DNA of 64,000 bases from the NCBI GenBank assembly GCA_030272585.1, contig BSYQ01000013.1:2418001-2482000 (forward strand), written 5' to 3'. Position 1 is the first letter of the stretch; every line of letters starts with the position of its first letter. Positions 9,996-20,316 of the stretch are shown piece by piece. The position numbers were made by a program, and so were the translations under genes. Source of the stretch: Bryopsis sp. KO-2023. Taxonomy: Eukaryota > Chlorophyta > Ulvophyceae > Bryopsidales > Bryopsidaceae. The notes below the pieces were generated by a model that was not told the DNA's origin, made no database searches, and worked only from the letters and a program-made list of their open reading frames with translations.

Positions 9996-10567
9996 TGATA
10001 CCAGCTGCTGACGTCTAGGGACGTCAGACGTCAAAGGCGTCATGCATCTGACGTCTGTGAAGCGTCAGATGCATCCCCGGTGAATGACAGCATCCTCCCA
10101 AGGAGGTACTACTGAACTACAGCGAGGAAACCACCGCAAGAGCACAGAGTCAAGACAATGGTTCGATTAATCAGATTGGGACTTGCGAGACTGAGGTCCT
10201 GGGTTCGAGTCTGAGTGGGAACGTGCTTCGGTTTGGGCCTGTGTGTGAGTGTGTGAGTGAGTCAGGAGTAGAACTGGCGGCTGTGAGTCAGGGTAGTGGG
10301 AGTGTTACGGGTGGTTAGTCACCCTCGGGAAAGTCGAACTGGGAGTTGAAATGATGGGACGCTTGATGTAACCTTGCTTTTCAGTGATCTGTTTGTGTGA
10401 CCCCGAGTCTGTGACCCGTGCGATTTTGTGTGACCGTTCCGCCGCCGCCTCACTCTTTCCCGAGATAGGAGACGTCGCTCGCGGACGTCAGTCCTCCCGA
10501 GCGATAACACTTTCCCCCACAACCTCCATCTGGCTTGGACGTCTTGGATGTGTGAGGTTGTGTGTCA
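9996..10567 (+). repeat. Probable 3' LTR (end uncertain) of the older chromovirus
   Basis: The sequence TGATACC follows a purine tract (CAGGGGGGAGG) and comes about 255 bp after the pol frame, which is the expected place for a 3' LTR. The first 70 bases carry six ACGTCA/GCGTCA-type motifs. A B-box-like GGTTCGAGTC lies near 10201-10210. The right end cannot be fixed because the 5' LTR is outside the window; TGTGTCA near 10567 is one candidate. Confidence 0.45.
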
Positions 10568-11238
10568 CGTGAGTGCCTTTGAGCGAAGCTTAACAAAATC
10601 AATAAAATGTGCATTCAAACATTGATTAGTACGTAGACCGACCTACTAACTAGCTACTAACTAAGGCATGCTATTAATAGATACTATTAAGTAGGAAATT
10701 TCCCTACTAACGACTTTATTTAGTAGCCCTTCACCTCGTGCGAATTTTGACCTTCATTAGTTAGTAGATCGTTGCAAATTGATCTACTAGCAAACCCTGA
10801 TTGTAACAAGGTCGATGGGATGAGTTGCCATTTTACCCAAAACGTCTGGAAGAGGTGGCTATAATATGACTTTTTCTAAGGAAAAAACAATAAAAAATCA
10901 CCCGCAGCTGCCAGCGCGGCACAATGCCGTCAGCGCAAGTTAGAGGGAGGAAAACAGAAGGGTCCTAAAACGGAAAGTGAGGAACATATATGTATAATAT
11001 CCTAGGAATTACTTTCCTTGCATCCTCTCAGATCCCCAAAATCGACGTCCCTCAGCATGCTTGCCCCCCACCACCATTCGCTCCGTGTCCAGAAAAAAAA
11101 AGGAGAATTTGATTGGCCATTCATCGTAGATTTATTCACAGAATCACACAGAACCCGAAAGTGAGCGAAAGTCCAGTTTAACGACGAACGAAGCGGCAAG
11201 ACGAGTTTTTGCCGCTGGTCGGCAGAAAGTGTGAAAAG
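10568..11238. other. Intergenic: inverted-repeat cluster, then upstream of cytochrome c1
   Basis: No gene was recognised. A perfect 11-bp inverted repeat (CTACTAACTAA at 10654-10664 and TTAGTTAGTAG at 10757-10767) encloses a near-palindrome around 10691-10706 (GTAGGAAATTTCCCTAC). The last part is the 5' flank of the cytochrome c1 gene. Confidence 0.5.
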
Positions 11239-14200
11239 ATGCTTCGGACAGGGGGGTCGGCCGCGTTTCGTGCCCTGAAACAGAGCGGAGCTCTGGGCAC
11301 CGACCTCGCCACTGGACGCCTTGCGCAGGTGAGGATCAGTAAAACCAACGAACGCGACAAGGAAAAAGAAACATCCTGAATGCCATCTGGGGTCTTCATT
11401 GGGTCGATATCGCGTCTCGCTCAAGCGTGTTGGGGCAAGCTAGGGACCACACCTGTCTTGGGGGAAGGCAAGGGGGGAGGTGCATTAGAGTTCGTTTTCG
11501 GGTCTCGACAGAACGAGGCATGTGTTGGGGGATGATCCGGTTGGTCAAGGAAAGGGATGAGACGAGGGTGGCTCGTCAAAGTCGATCCACCGAGAATTGT
11601 CCAGAGTTCTTGAGAGAAAGGGTTTTGCAGGGGGAAGGGGGGGTTCCTGCCATATATAACTCCTTTTAACAGAACACTCCAGCAGGGATCCAACAAGTAG
11701 AAAATGCTTATAGAAGAGTTCAATTCACATGTCTAAGAAAATTCTTGACACAAAGAATTGAAGTTTGAGGCACTTAGGAATCTCTTCCCTTCCCTTCCAT
11801 TTTTGTTTTTTACAAATCTTTTTCACAAGGAAAAAGGAAAAAGCCCATCGATCCTCCAAACCTGTTGTTTTGCTTTTCCTCCAAAAAAACAGGCAGTGTA
11901 TACATCCTCGGCAGCAGCAGCTAATGGTTCGACAAAAATCGATGCTGAGAATCCATTCATGAAATACGCGCCCTATGCGGGCCTGGCAGTCGCTGGAGTT
12001 GCTGGGGCCGCGTTCACGCAGGCTGCCATGGCAGAGGAAGAATCGGAGCATGGGTTGCATGCACCTCAATATCCATGGGACCACACTAGCTTTTTCAGTG
12101 CGTTCGACCATGCTGCTATTAGGAGAGGGCACCAAGTTTACACTCAGGTGTGAATACGAAAGAAGGATAATATTTTGACACTTTGTTACTGGATATGACT
12201 GTTGGGTGTCCCACTGTTTTCTAATAGCACCACTCCCCGAATTCCCCTCGCCAAAAAATAAAAAAACACTAATAATAATAAATGAAATGAAACAAAATAA
12301 TCAGCGGTTTGTAGGACGAGGGAGAAAATGTTATCGATATGCACTGGGCTTCCCCTTACTCAGAAGTTGTCAGGATGTTGTTTTGAAATTAATATGTTTG
12401 CTCCTCATTCTGTGAGTGGCCCATGAATTCCAGGAAGTTTTGAATAAGGAACGAAATCGTGAAGGAAAGAAAACGAAATAAAACTTTGGTGATGTGTGAC
12501 TGTGGGCACAGTGCAACCTGGGGGATATATATATATATATATATATTTTTTTTTTTGGGGGGGGGGAGTTTTGACAGCAATAAACCAACAAAGACAAGAA
12601 AAATTAGCGGGGTGATAATGCCTGACATGAATTTTGGAGGTATCCAAGAATTTTTATATTTTTGAGAAAAGTGTCTCTTTGCTTCCCTGAATATGTCAAA
12701 TCTACGCTTCGGATATAAATCTTGTGCAATATGCTCAAGGTCAATGCTTTCGTATGGCTGGGCACCAGTGCACGAAACGTTTATCCACTACCTTGAAATT
12801 CCTCCGAAATCAAAAAGGAAAAATATCCACTGGTTCACTACGGTTTTTTTGGTGCGGTCCATTTCAGGTGTGCGCCGCATGCCACAGCGTGAATCAACTT
12901 CATTTTCGAGACCTCATCGGGGTTGCCTACACAGAGGACGAGGTCAAAGAAATGGCTGCAGAAATCGAAGTCGAAGATGGCCCCAACGACGAAGGGGAAA
13001 TGTTCTTCAGGCCAGGAAAACCCAGCGACAGAATGCCCAGCCCATACGCCAACGAAGAGGCTGCGAGATTCGCAAATGGAGGAGCATATCCTCCCGACCT
13101 CAGTTTGATGGCCAAGGCCAGGCACGATGGCTTGAACTACATTTTTGCGCTGCTTTTAGGATACAGGGAGCCTCCTGCCGGGATCACGGTAAGTAGTAGT
13201 TTCGTTTTTTTTCCAGTACATTATTTCAGAAACAATGTGGACAGAGGAAAAAACTTGTGGCTTGTAGACCCTGTATTCAGCTGATTCATGGGTGGCTTAC
13301 CTGATGGTTGGTCCCCTATTCAATTTGCTGTTCCACCTTTGAACCGAAAATGGCTATAGTTTCCATGGGGGTGGTTGCACAACTCTTCAAGGACAAAAAG
13401 TGGCCGTCAAGAGAATTTTTTTTTAAGTTTTTCTCATACATTTTCTGGGTGGTATGCTCCCTATTCACTTGGCGTACATTCCTGTACTACTTTTGACCAA
13501 TGTTTCATTCGCTGTGCCCCCAATTTTTTAATTTTTTTCCTCATTTTTTTCCTGTGGGAGCAAATAGTAATTTTGAGGCCAATGGAATGAATTTATGTAG
13601 ATTGTGGTTGAAGGTTCGTGAGGGTCTGTATTACAACCCGTACTTTCCTGGCGGTGCTATCGCCATGCCGAAAATGTTGGTGGATGAAGGTGTGGAGTAC
13701 GAAGACGGAACCCCAGCCACCGAAGCTCAACAAGCCAAGGTTCGGTTAGACTCATGATAATTTAATAAATCAAACAGAAAAAAAACACCTTGAATATCCA
13801 TTCAGCATGTTTTCTTTCGCCTATGTAAAGAAACCTTTTTTTTGGGGGGGGGGAGGGGGTCAATTCTTTTGTTGGATTGAACATTCAAAAAAGGTTGTGT
13901 CTGTGCATCCATATTTGTGACCCATCAAAAAAAATAAAAAAAAATCATATGAAAAGAGTAGGGACAAACATATTACTCATTCACAAGATGGGCAATCGAA
14001 ACTGCGGAAAATTCACAAAACAGCAATTAACGATACCTTTATGATTTATCCTGAGAACCAATTTTTCTTTCGAACACCCGATCGCTCGCCATGAGTTTCC
14101 GGAAAAAAAAGCCGAAATCCATCCTCATGCCGCCTAATGAGTATTAAGTGTTTCGATTGTCATGGCGATATGCTTTCAGGATGTTACCGTCTTTTTGGCA

Positions 14201-14353
14201 TGGGCTGCCGAGCCAGAATCTGATGAACGTAAGCTGATGGGCGTCAAGTGGGTGTTTGCCTTGGGCCTGATGTTCGTTTTGGCCTCCTATTACAAACGGT
14301 GGAAATGGGCACCACTGAAATCACGCAGAATCGTGCTGGATACGATCAACTAG
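11239..14353 (+). CDS. CYC1: Cytochrome c1, mitochondrial complex III subunit
   Basis: Five exons (11239-11328, 11893-12147, 12868-13188, 13614-13739, 14180-14353), all joined in phase 0, encode 321 residues, the usual length for the family. The protein is the haem-bearing electron carrier of the cytochrome bc1 complex, passing electrons from the Rieske protein to cytochrome c in the inner membrane. The start at 11239 gives a Ser/Arg/Ala-rich mitochondrial leader, followed by a hydrophobic Ala-rich second sorting segment in exon 2 (YAGLAVAGVAGAAF). The haem site is CAACH at residues 117-121, and the methionine ligand is probably M240 in AMPKML. A C-terminal transmembrane anchor (FALGLMFVLASYY) precedes a basic tail. 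Nothing looks broken. The introns carry long T, A and AT runs. Exon edges were set by eye. Confidence 0.95.
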
Positions 14354-16722
14354 GGAGGTTCACCAGAGCACCTGAATGGATGGATGGGGTCTGTGTGAAA
14401 TCAGGCCACAGCCAGTATTAAAGGGGAAATTATTCGAAATCTGAAAGACAAGAAATCAAAAAAAAGAAGAGAAAGAAAGATGATCAAGTGCATTGCGGCG
14501 CAGAAACTCGAGTCCATCCTTTTTTTTGAAAAGAAAAGGAGTAATGTGCGTGTGCCGGTTGATGCATGGCCAACTGTATGTTTTTGATGGGGGTTTCATG
14601 TAAGAGCACTTTGATAACAAGATTGCGTGGTCCAGACCAAATTGTATCGGTGAAGAGTAGGACTGTGCAGGTTGTGTGCGTGAGTTATATATTATATATA
14701 GATAAACTGAAACTGAATCCTCCACAGAGACTTGAACGGTTTCGGTTTCAGTTTTTTTTGTTTTTTTTTCGGTTTCGGCTAATGACCTCCATGCATGAGT
14801 GATGCTCCTTTGTGTGTTTTCGCTTGCTTTGTCTTTTCAGTTTCATTTTATCAAAACAGGCATGATTTGGTGTACCCGTCCTGGAAGTATGCCAGAAACT
14901 GGGGAATTTAAGATGTGGGAAGTAGCAGCAACAACAGTAGCTTCTTGCTGGAAGATGAAGCCTTTTCCTTTCAAATGGAGGGCTCCACGAAAAATTAGCC
15001 TTTGTGACAATGAAGTGCAGTGCCCTCGAGACAATTTCAACTAATACTTCTCCTTGGGGTTTCTTGCGGGTTCTTTTCGATTGTGCCCTGTAGAAAACCA
15101 CCATGACAGCATTACCAATGGTTCCAACTTTCCCACAGAACATTGTCAGAATTTAATAATCAGAGACGAATGAATGGTGCACCACTTATTGCCTTGTGGA
15201 GGGAATTCCTTTGATAAGACCAACTTTCTTTCTGAAAGGAAGAAATCTGGGATCGAGGCACGGAGGATTTGAACCTCCAAAATTGAACCAACATCAAACC
15301 TCTTGGGGTGAGAGTATCACCAACTGTGGAATTTATCCTCATCTCAACTCACTCACGCCCGAGCGTATCGCGACTGTCGTTACAGAGTTTCGCAATTTTC
15401 AAGCTGAGATAGTGTGGAGAGTGTCGCTTCATTTCGGGGGGTGAGAGTGAGGCGCATCTCATTTGAGGATAAGTTCCGCGGTAGGGATGTTCTAGAGAGA
15501 AGCTTTTCTTTTTTTCATGGGGTTCAAGAAACTCACCTGAAGGCTTGCTTGTCAAAGGCCCTATCTTGCCATTCGTCGGTTTTCCCGAGATCCTGTTTGT
15601 GAAGAGAACAGGCAGCTGCGGCGACACTTCAAGAGCATGCATATCTCGCGACCCAGTAGTAGTCAACACCTTCGCATGTGTAAAAATCAAACAATATCGC
15701 ATCGTGGTTGCAAGAAAGTGCGGCCGTCTGTTGTGTCGATATCCTCCGCTTTTCTAGAGGCAGAACCAGAGGATCGTTGGGAAACCTACACAAGCATGCC
15801 ATTTGAGCTTGAGTTTCACCACGATTCACGTTGTCGAGCTCTCGGAATAAGGGAACCTTGAGGACGTCGGGGACGGATGTTCATATGGCATTTCAAACAC
15901 TTGAATCGACTTTCTTGGGATTGGCGTGTTATATAACAGCCCCTTTCGACGGCTTTGTTGGTCTACTGCCTAGGATACTTTCCAACGTCTCTTCCAGGGC
16001 GGATCCAGGGGGCTAGCTCAGGAGCGCGCGCGTCTCCGTCTTACAAATTTTTTCGTTTCTTTTGTGTACGCTACTCAACGTTCTTTCACGCGCGTTGTGA
16101 ACTCGCGCCCTCGTCTCTAAAATCCTAAATTCACGGCTGACTACCTTCTGGAAAACCAGCCTTGTAATTGTGTGCTGGCCAATCGGGAATCAAATGCATT
16201 TCCGCGGCCGCCTCTTCAAGGAGTTTCTGGCGCAACACGACGTGTAGGGCTCGCTTCTGGCTTGCGCAGTGAAATCTTTCGGCGTCTCGATCGCTGGTTG
16301 AAGGTCCTGTAAGCGCATGCGCAGGTCTCTACAAGCACCCCTTCCTCTCCACCAACGCAAGACCAACTGCATCGTCATCCAGCCACGCACCATCCATCTT
16401 TTGTTTCCACAGACTTTAACCCCCAAAGAAGCCTACAAATCTCTTTGGCGTTCTACTACGAACCAACTCCCAAAACCTTAAGAGCGTAAAGTTACGCTCT
16501 TCTGGAACATCTGAGAAACAATTGTTTCGTAGTTACTCTCGACCTCCTCTACGATCTCCTGGCACAGCGCCACCCATTTTCCCTTCTTTGCAAAGCGAGT
16601 TAGTTTCGTCTTTTCGTTTCTCGTGTTTGCGGTCGAACCTCTTTCTTTTAAAGAATTTTGTCGTATACAGGAACATGCAAATACCGAAATATACTCTAGT
16701 GTTTTAAGTCTTTACAGCCCAT
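14354..16722. other. Intergenic, no recognisable gene
   Basis: The stretch holds the 3' flank of cytochrome c1, several short frames without family resemblance, a tRNA T-arm-like fold at 15255-15302, and a short hairpin at about 16480-16501 (AAGAGCGTAA paired with TTACGCTCTT). It ends at the LTR of the next element. Confidence 0.6.
15255..15302 (-). other. tRNA T-arm plus acceptor-like fold
   Basis: Read on the minus strand, GGAGG-TTCAAAT-CCTCC forms a perfect T-arm. The outer segments GAGGTTT and GTGCCTC can pair in six of seven positions if G-T pairs are allowed. There are no D or anticodon arms of normal size, so this is not a standard tRNA gene. It may be a tRNA relic or chance. Confidence 0.25.
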
Positions 16723-16907
16723 TGTTGTTTTTTCGAGAAGACATTTTGAAGAGAAGTGTTTGTTACAGGAAAACGTTCACCTTATATACAACCCTAACAG
16801 TACGTGCACTCCAAACCGCACTACTTCACTACAGCACTACTTCAGTACATCAGTACATCTCGCTCTCGCTATTCTCGCTCACTCGCAAAACCATTCTCAA
16901 TCTCACA
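16723..16907 (-). repeat. 3' LTR of the Ty3-like element
   Basis: This 185-bp LTR begins TGTTGTTTTTTCGAG and ends TCTCACA on the plus strand. It matches 22343-22527 at a constant offset of 5620. CCAT lies just outside. Confidence 0.95.
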
Positions 16908-16981
16908 CGCTTCCACTGTGATATCTGTATAGGTGTAGAAATAAACGCCCATTCCAAACCATATGACTCTTCTCGACCCCG

Positions 16982-19813
16982 TTATTCTTTGAAAACTTTC
17001 AACATGTCTGAGTGAATATTTACCAACCGTCGTTTATCTCTAAGCCGAACTTGCCAGAGATGAGGTGACGTCTTCCTCTCCAATATATGAGGACCAGTCC
17101 AAAAAGGATCAAATTTTCGATCTAAAGCGGTTGCCCTGGCTCCGTCAAATAGCCAAACTTTCTCCCCTTCTTTTAATTGAGCACCCTTTATTTTTGAGCT
17201 ATAACGATAACTCTGTTGACGAAACAAAAATTTCTGCAAATCACGAACTCTTCTCACTTCTCTGCTCCATTGACCTTCTGTCAATTCCTTTCCAACTTCA
17301 GAGATCCGCAGCATAAGTCGCTTTGGCGAACACAGTAAACTCGAATGAAAGGAGTCATTCATACTCCTAGTTGCGTCCTGCACCCAGTCTACCCATGATC
17401 CTCCTCTGTTCCACCCAATCCGTCGCATCCTGTTAATAAACGTCTGTATTGTCCTCTCCACTAGCCCATTACTTTTGTGGACGTATGGCGACGACAGATG
17501 GACTTCCGCCCCTATCTCGTTCGTAAACTCCTTGAATGTTGCCGATAAGAAAGCTGTATCGCTGTCGCCAATGATAAGACGAGGAGTCCATCCAGTTTCG
17601 TCAATCCAACTGCGTAATGCAACAACCATATTCAAAGCCGTCTTCTGGGTCACAGGAACTGTCTTGAACCATTTCGAAAACGAATCCGTGATGGCCACAA
17701 TATAACGAAAACCACTCTTGGCTGTGCGTAGCGGCCCAACAAAGTCAATTCCAATGACTTGGCCAGGCTCCCATGCTAGACGATCACCCAGATTTTGACT
17801 GATGGATTTAGTTCGCCGACAAGCTTGACACGCCTGACAATGCTCTACCCAGAGCTGTACATCCTCCTTCATCCCTGTCCAGTAGCGATTTTGTAGCTGT
17901 AGATTTTCCAAGGTCGTCTTGACGCAATAGTGGCCTTCATGTGCTTTCGAAAACCATGCCCGTTTCATTTCCTCCGTGACGACTTGCGTTCTTGACGTAC
18001 CACATGTAGCACAGTCCTGTTTGGTTTTTGCGCGCCATCTCGATAAACTGTCAGCTACAGTATTATTTTTTCCAGCCACAAATTCAAATTTCAACGAGCC
18101 ACCTAAGTCCCAGTTAGTCAACAAATACCCCAAAAGGCGCACAACTCTAAGATCACCTTCTTTATGCCAAAACTCACTGTGAACCAATTTGTTATAACTG
18201 GCAAACGAATCGGTTTTCACAACCACGGTACTACCCCATACTAACCACTGCACTTCCCGTAAAGCCCAGCAAATCGTCGAAAGTTCCCCTAAAAAACTAG
18301 AAACCTTGGACGTCCATACAGGGCAAGTCCGTGAGCCCATCCAGATAGGGCGATCGTTGTGAAAAAGAATGAAACCCTGCCCCTGACCACTCCAATCGCA
18401 GTAAAGTACGAAAGAAGAAGATATGGGCCCATCAGGACACATTGAAAGAGAAAAAACAGCCCCCAAAGCAGCCGACCAAATCTGATGAGCACGAACTTGA
18501 ACAGCACCCCAATCGACCCGCGAACCCGTCAAAAAACAATGCAAAGGAGCCACCCGCCGAGCCAAATCAGGCAAAAAAGGGCGCAGCACATTTAACATAC
18601 CAAGAACCTTTTGCAAATCACGACGCCCCGTAATGGTAGGTAAAGTAGCCTGGACTTTCTTGATAAAAGGAGAAGCATCGTAAGACCCAGCTGAAATGCG
18701 AAAACCTAAAAACTCAACCGACGAACGACGAAACTGAATCTTTTGGCTATTCAGATGGAACCCATAAATCGAAAGACGACGAAGGACTTCCAAACAAATG
18801 CGATCGTGTTCAGCAAACGACGATGCCCCAATCAAGATATCATCAAGATAAACTAACACTGGGAGGTCAGCTAAAATGCGAGAAAGAATCGATTGGAAAA
18901 GGCATGCCGAACTATTCCAGCCCTGTGGCAAACGATTAAAACAAAAACGGCGGCCATTGAACTCAAAACAAAACACCCGACTAAGTTCCTTAGAAATAGG
19001 AACATTGAAATAGCCGTTCGACAAATCCAGAACAGAAAAAACGTTCCATTCTGGTCGCAAACAACGAAGGAGGTGATGAACGCTAGGCATGGCGGATAAC
19101 CAAGTCCGTGCCAACGTATTAATGCGGCGAAAATCAACCACCAAGCGCACAGCCCCCGATTTCTTGACCAAAAAAATTGCCTGGGAAAAAAACCCTTTGG
19201 CTGCGACGTGCATAGAACGAATTATGTCCTGGTCCAACAGTGTTTGAATAAACTCAGTCACCTTGGTAACCGCCAGCGAATTGATAGCTTGAAAACGCGC
19301 TCTGCTAGAAAAATCCGGTCGAGTCGTCCAGGTAACATCTTGCATCCCCACAGTCATTTTTTCCATTGCAGGCGTGATCGTCATCGACGCCGGAGATAAA
19401 TCAAAAACTCGAGGAAACAAAGTCACCAGAGAAGCCAGCGTTAGTCCAGTCTGCAGTCCCCGAGCACATATAGGATGTACTGCCATGAGTGGAAGCAGTC
19501 GATCATTTCCCTCCAACGTACGTAGCGTGGTCGCCAGGGAGGGAGTCCATAAACATCGTGCTCGCCGTGTCAACTGAATAGGTTGGCCCGATAAATTTTG
19601 AACCACACAAAATAACTGGCCAGAACGACGCAATTTGGCAAAAACTCGCACATCCTTGTGATGAAGACAATCGTAGAAACCAGCCGACCATGTACCCATC
19701 AACTTGTAAGGCCACTGAATTTGTACCACTTGGTGTGGCCCCAGTACAATACTGCGTCCCAGTCGAAAACAAACTTTATTAGCATCCCGGTCAGGAATAC
19801 AATCGTTCTCCAA
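16982..19813 (-). CDS. Pol frame (RT, RNase H, integrase) of the Ty3-like element
   Basis: A 943-residue frame on the minus strand carries a divergent Ty3-type reverse transcriptase (VVDFRRINTL, LVYLDDILIG), an RNase H region with VLYCDWSGQGQG and a typical AGKNNTVADSLSRW tail, then an integrase with a zinc-binding region (HEGHYCVKTT, CQACQACRRTK), a DDE core (VIGIDFVGPL, LIIGDSDTAF, HKSNGLVERTIQ) and a short C-terminal tail. No chromodomain follows. Sequence and length differ strongly from the chromoviruses upstream. This is a part of a fossil element. Confidence 0.9.
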   Translation of the reverse strand: MENDCIPDRDANKVCFRLGRSIVLGPHQVVQIQWPYKLMGTWSAGFYDCLHHKDVRVFAKLRRSGQLFCVVQNLSGQPIQLTRRARCLWTPSLATTLRTLEGNDRLLPLMAVHPICARGLQTGLTLASLVTLFPRVFDLSPASMTITPAMEKMTVGMQDVTWTTRPDFSSRARFQAINSLAVTKVTEFIQTLLDQDIIRSMHVAAKGFFSQAIFLVKKSGAVRLVVDFRRINTLARTWLSAMPSVHHLLRCLRPEWNVFSVLDLSNGYFNVPISKELSRVFCFEFNGRRFCFNRLPQGWNSSACLFQSILSRILADLPVLVYLDDILIGASSFAEHDRICLEVLRRLSIYGFHLNSQKIQFRRSSVEFLGFRISAGSYDASPFIKKVQATLPTITGRRDLQKVLGMLNVLRPFLPDLARRVAPLHCFLTGSRVDWGAVQVRAHQIWSAALGAVFSLSMCPDGPISSSFVLYCDWSGQGQGFILFHNDRPIWMGSRTCPVWTSKVSSFLGELSTICWALREVQWLVWGSTVVVKTDSFASYNKLVHSEFWHKEGDLRVVRLLGYLLTNWDLGGSLKFEFVAGKNNTVADSLSRWRAKTKQDCATCGTSRTQVVTEEMKRAWFSKAHEGHYCVKTTLENLQLQNRYWTGMKEDVQLWVEHCQACQACRRTKSISQNLGDRLAWEPGQVIGIDFVGPLRTAKSGFRYIVAITDSFSKWFKTVPVTQKTALNMVVALRSWIDETGWTPRLIIGDSDTAFLSATFKEFTNEIGAEVHLSSPYVHKSNGLVERTIQTFINRMRRIGWNRGGSWVDWVQDATRSMNDSFHSSLLCSPKRLMLRISEVGKELTEGQWSREVRRVRDLQKFLFRQQSYRYSSKIKGAQLKEGEKVWLFDGARATALDRKFDPFWTGPHILERKTSPHLWQVRLRDKRRLVNIHSDMLKVFKE

Positions 19814-20247
19814 AGCATCAGTAGCTTGGATGAACGGAAAATGCTCTCCCGCGGCGACCGAATCCGCGGGAGTAACCTTCAGTTTTTTGAGGGGCTCTTA
19901 GGGCTGCAAACGCCAGTAAAAACTCTGCAGCCTGTAGGTACGATAATACGTTTTGCTGTGGGATTCCGAACCCGAACGGCGGCGGTCTGAACTCCACGAA
20001 AACATTGATGTCCCACGCTCACTTGAGTATGTTGGACAAAATGAGGCGTCGCCATGACATGCACCATTTCTGTAGTGGGTCGAAAGCGGCACTGAATTTC
20101 GCCATCACTGAATGGTTCAATAACAGCCGGACTATCAGTCTTAATGGCAAAAACATGACCAGACTCCTGTACGCCAGGTTCGACAATAGCTCCAGTTTGA
20201 CATGTCACATACTGGCCCTTGGCATCCCGAATCGTCCTTTCCTTGCA

Positions 20248-20316
20248 GTTAATCACCCAAGCTGGGTGGCTTCTTCGCGTGTAATTATGTTATGTTATGT
20301 TATGTTAATCACCCAA
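20248..20316. repeat. Small insertion with 13-bp flanking duplication and TATGT-repeat tail
   Basis: The 13-mer GTTAATCACCCAA occurs twice and encloses about 43 bp that end in a TATGT pentanucleotide repeat. A simple-repeat tail between long direct repeats is the mark of an extremely shortened non-LTR (LINE or SINE) insertion. It lies inside the Ty3-like element. Confidence 0.5.

Larger units (their letters stand above)
1..10567 (+). mobile_element. Older Ty3/Gypsy chromovirus copy, split by a nested element
   Basis: The window opens inside the reverse transcriptase of a plus-strand Ty3/Gypsy element. Its pol resumes at 7349, after the nested element, and runs through the RT palm, RNase H, an HHCC/DDE integrase and a C-terminal chromodomain that ends near 9740. 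A purine tract at about 9981-9994 precedes a likely 3' LTR start (TGATACC, 9996). The 5' LTR, gag and protease lie left of the window, so the element cannot be delimited, and the right boundary near 10567 is only a guess. The copy is broken: apart from the nested insertion it carries about one or two breaks. It must be older than the element inside it. Confidence 0.85.

Noticed and set aside
10150-10225. A tRNA gene in the older LTR
   Set aside because: The T-arm has a mismatch and there is no matching acceptor stem or D-arm; kept only as a tRNA-like segment.
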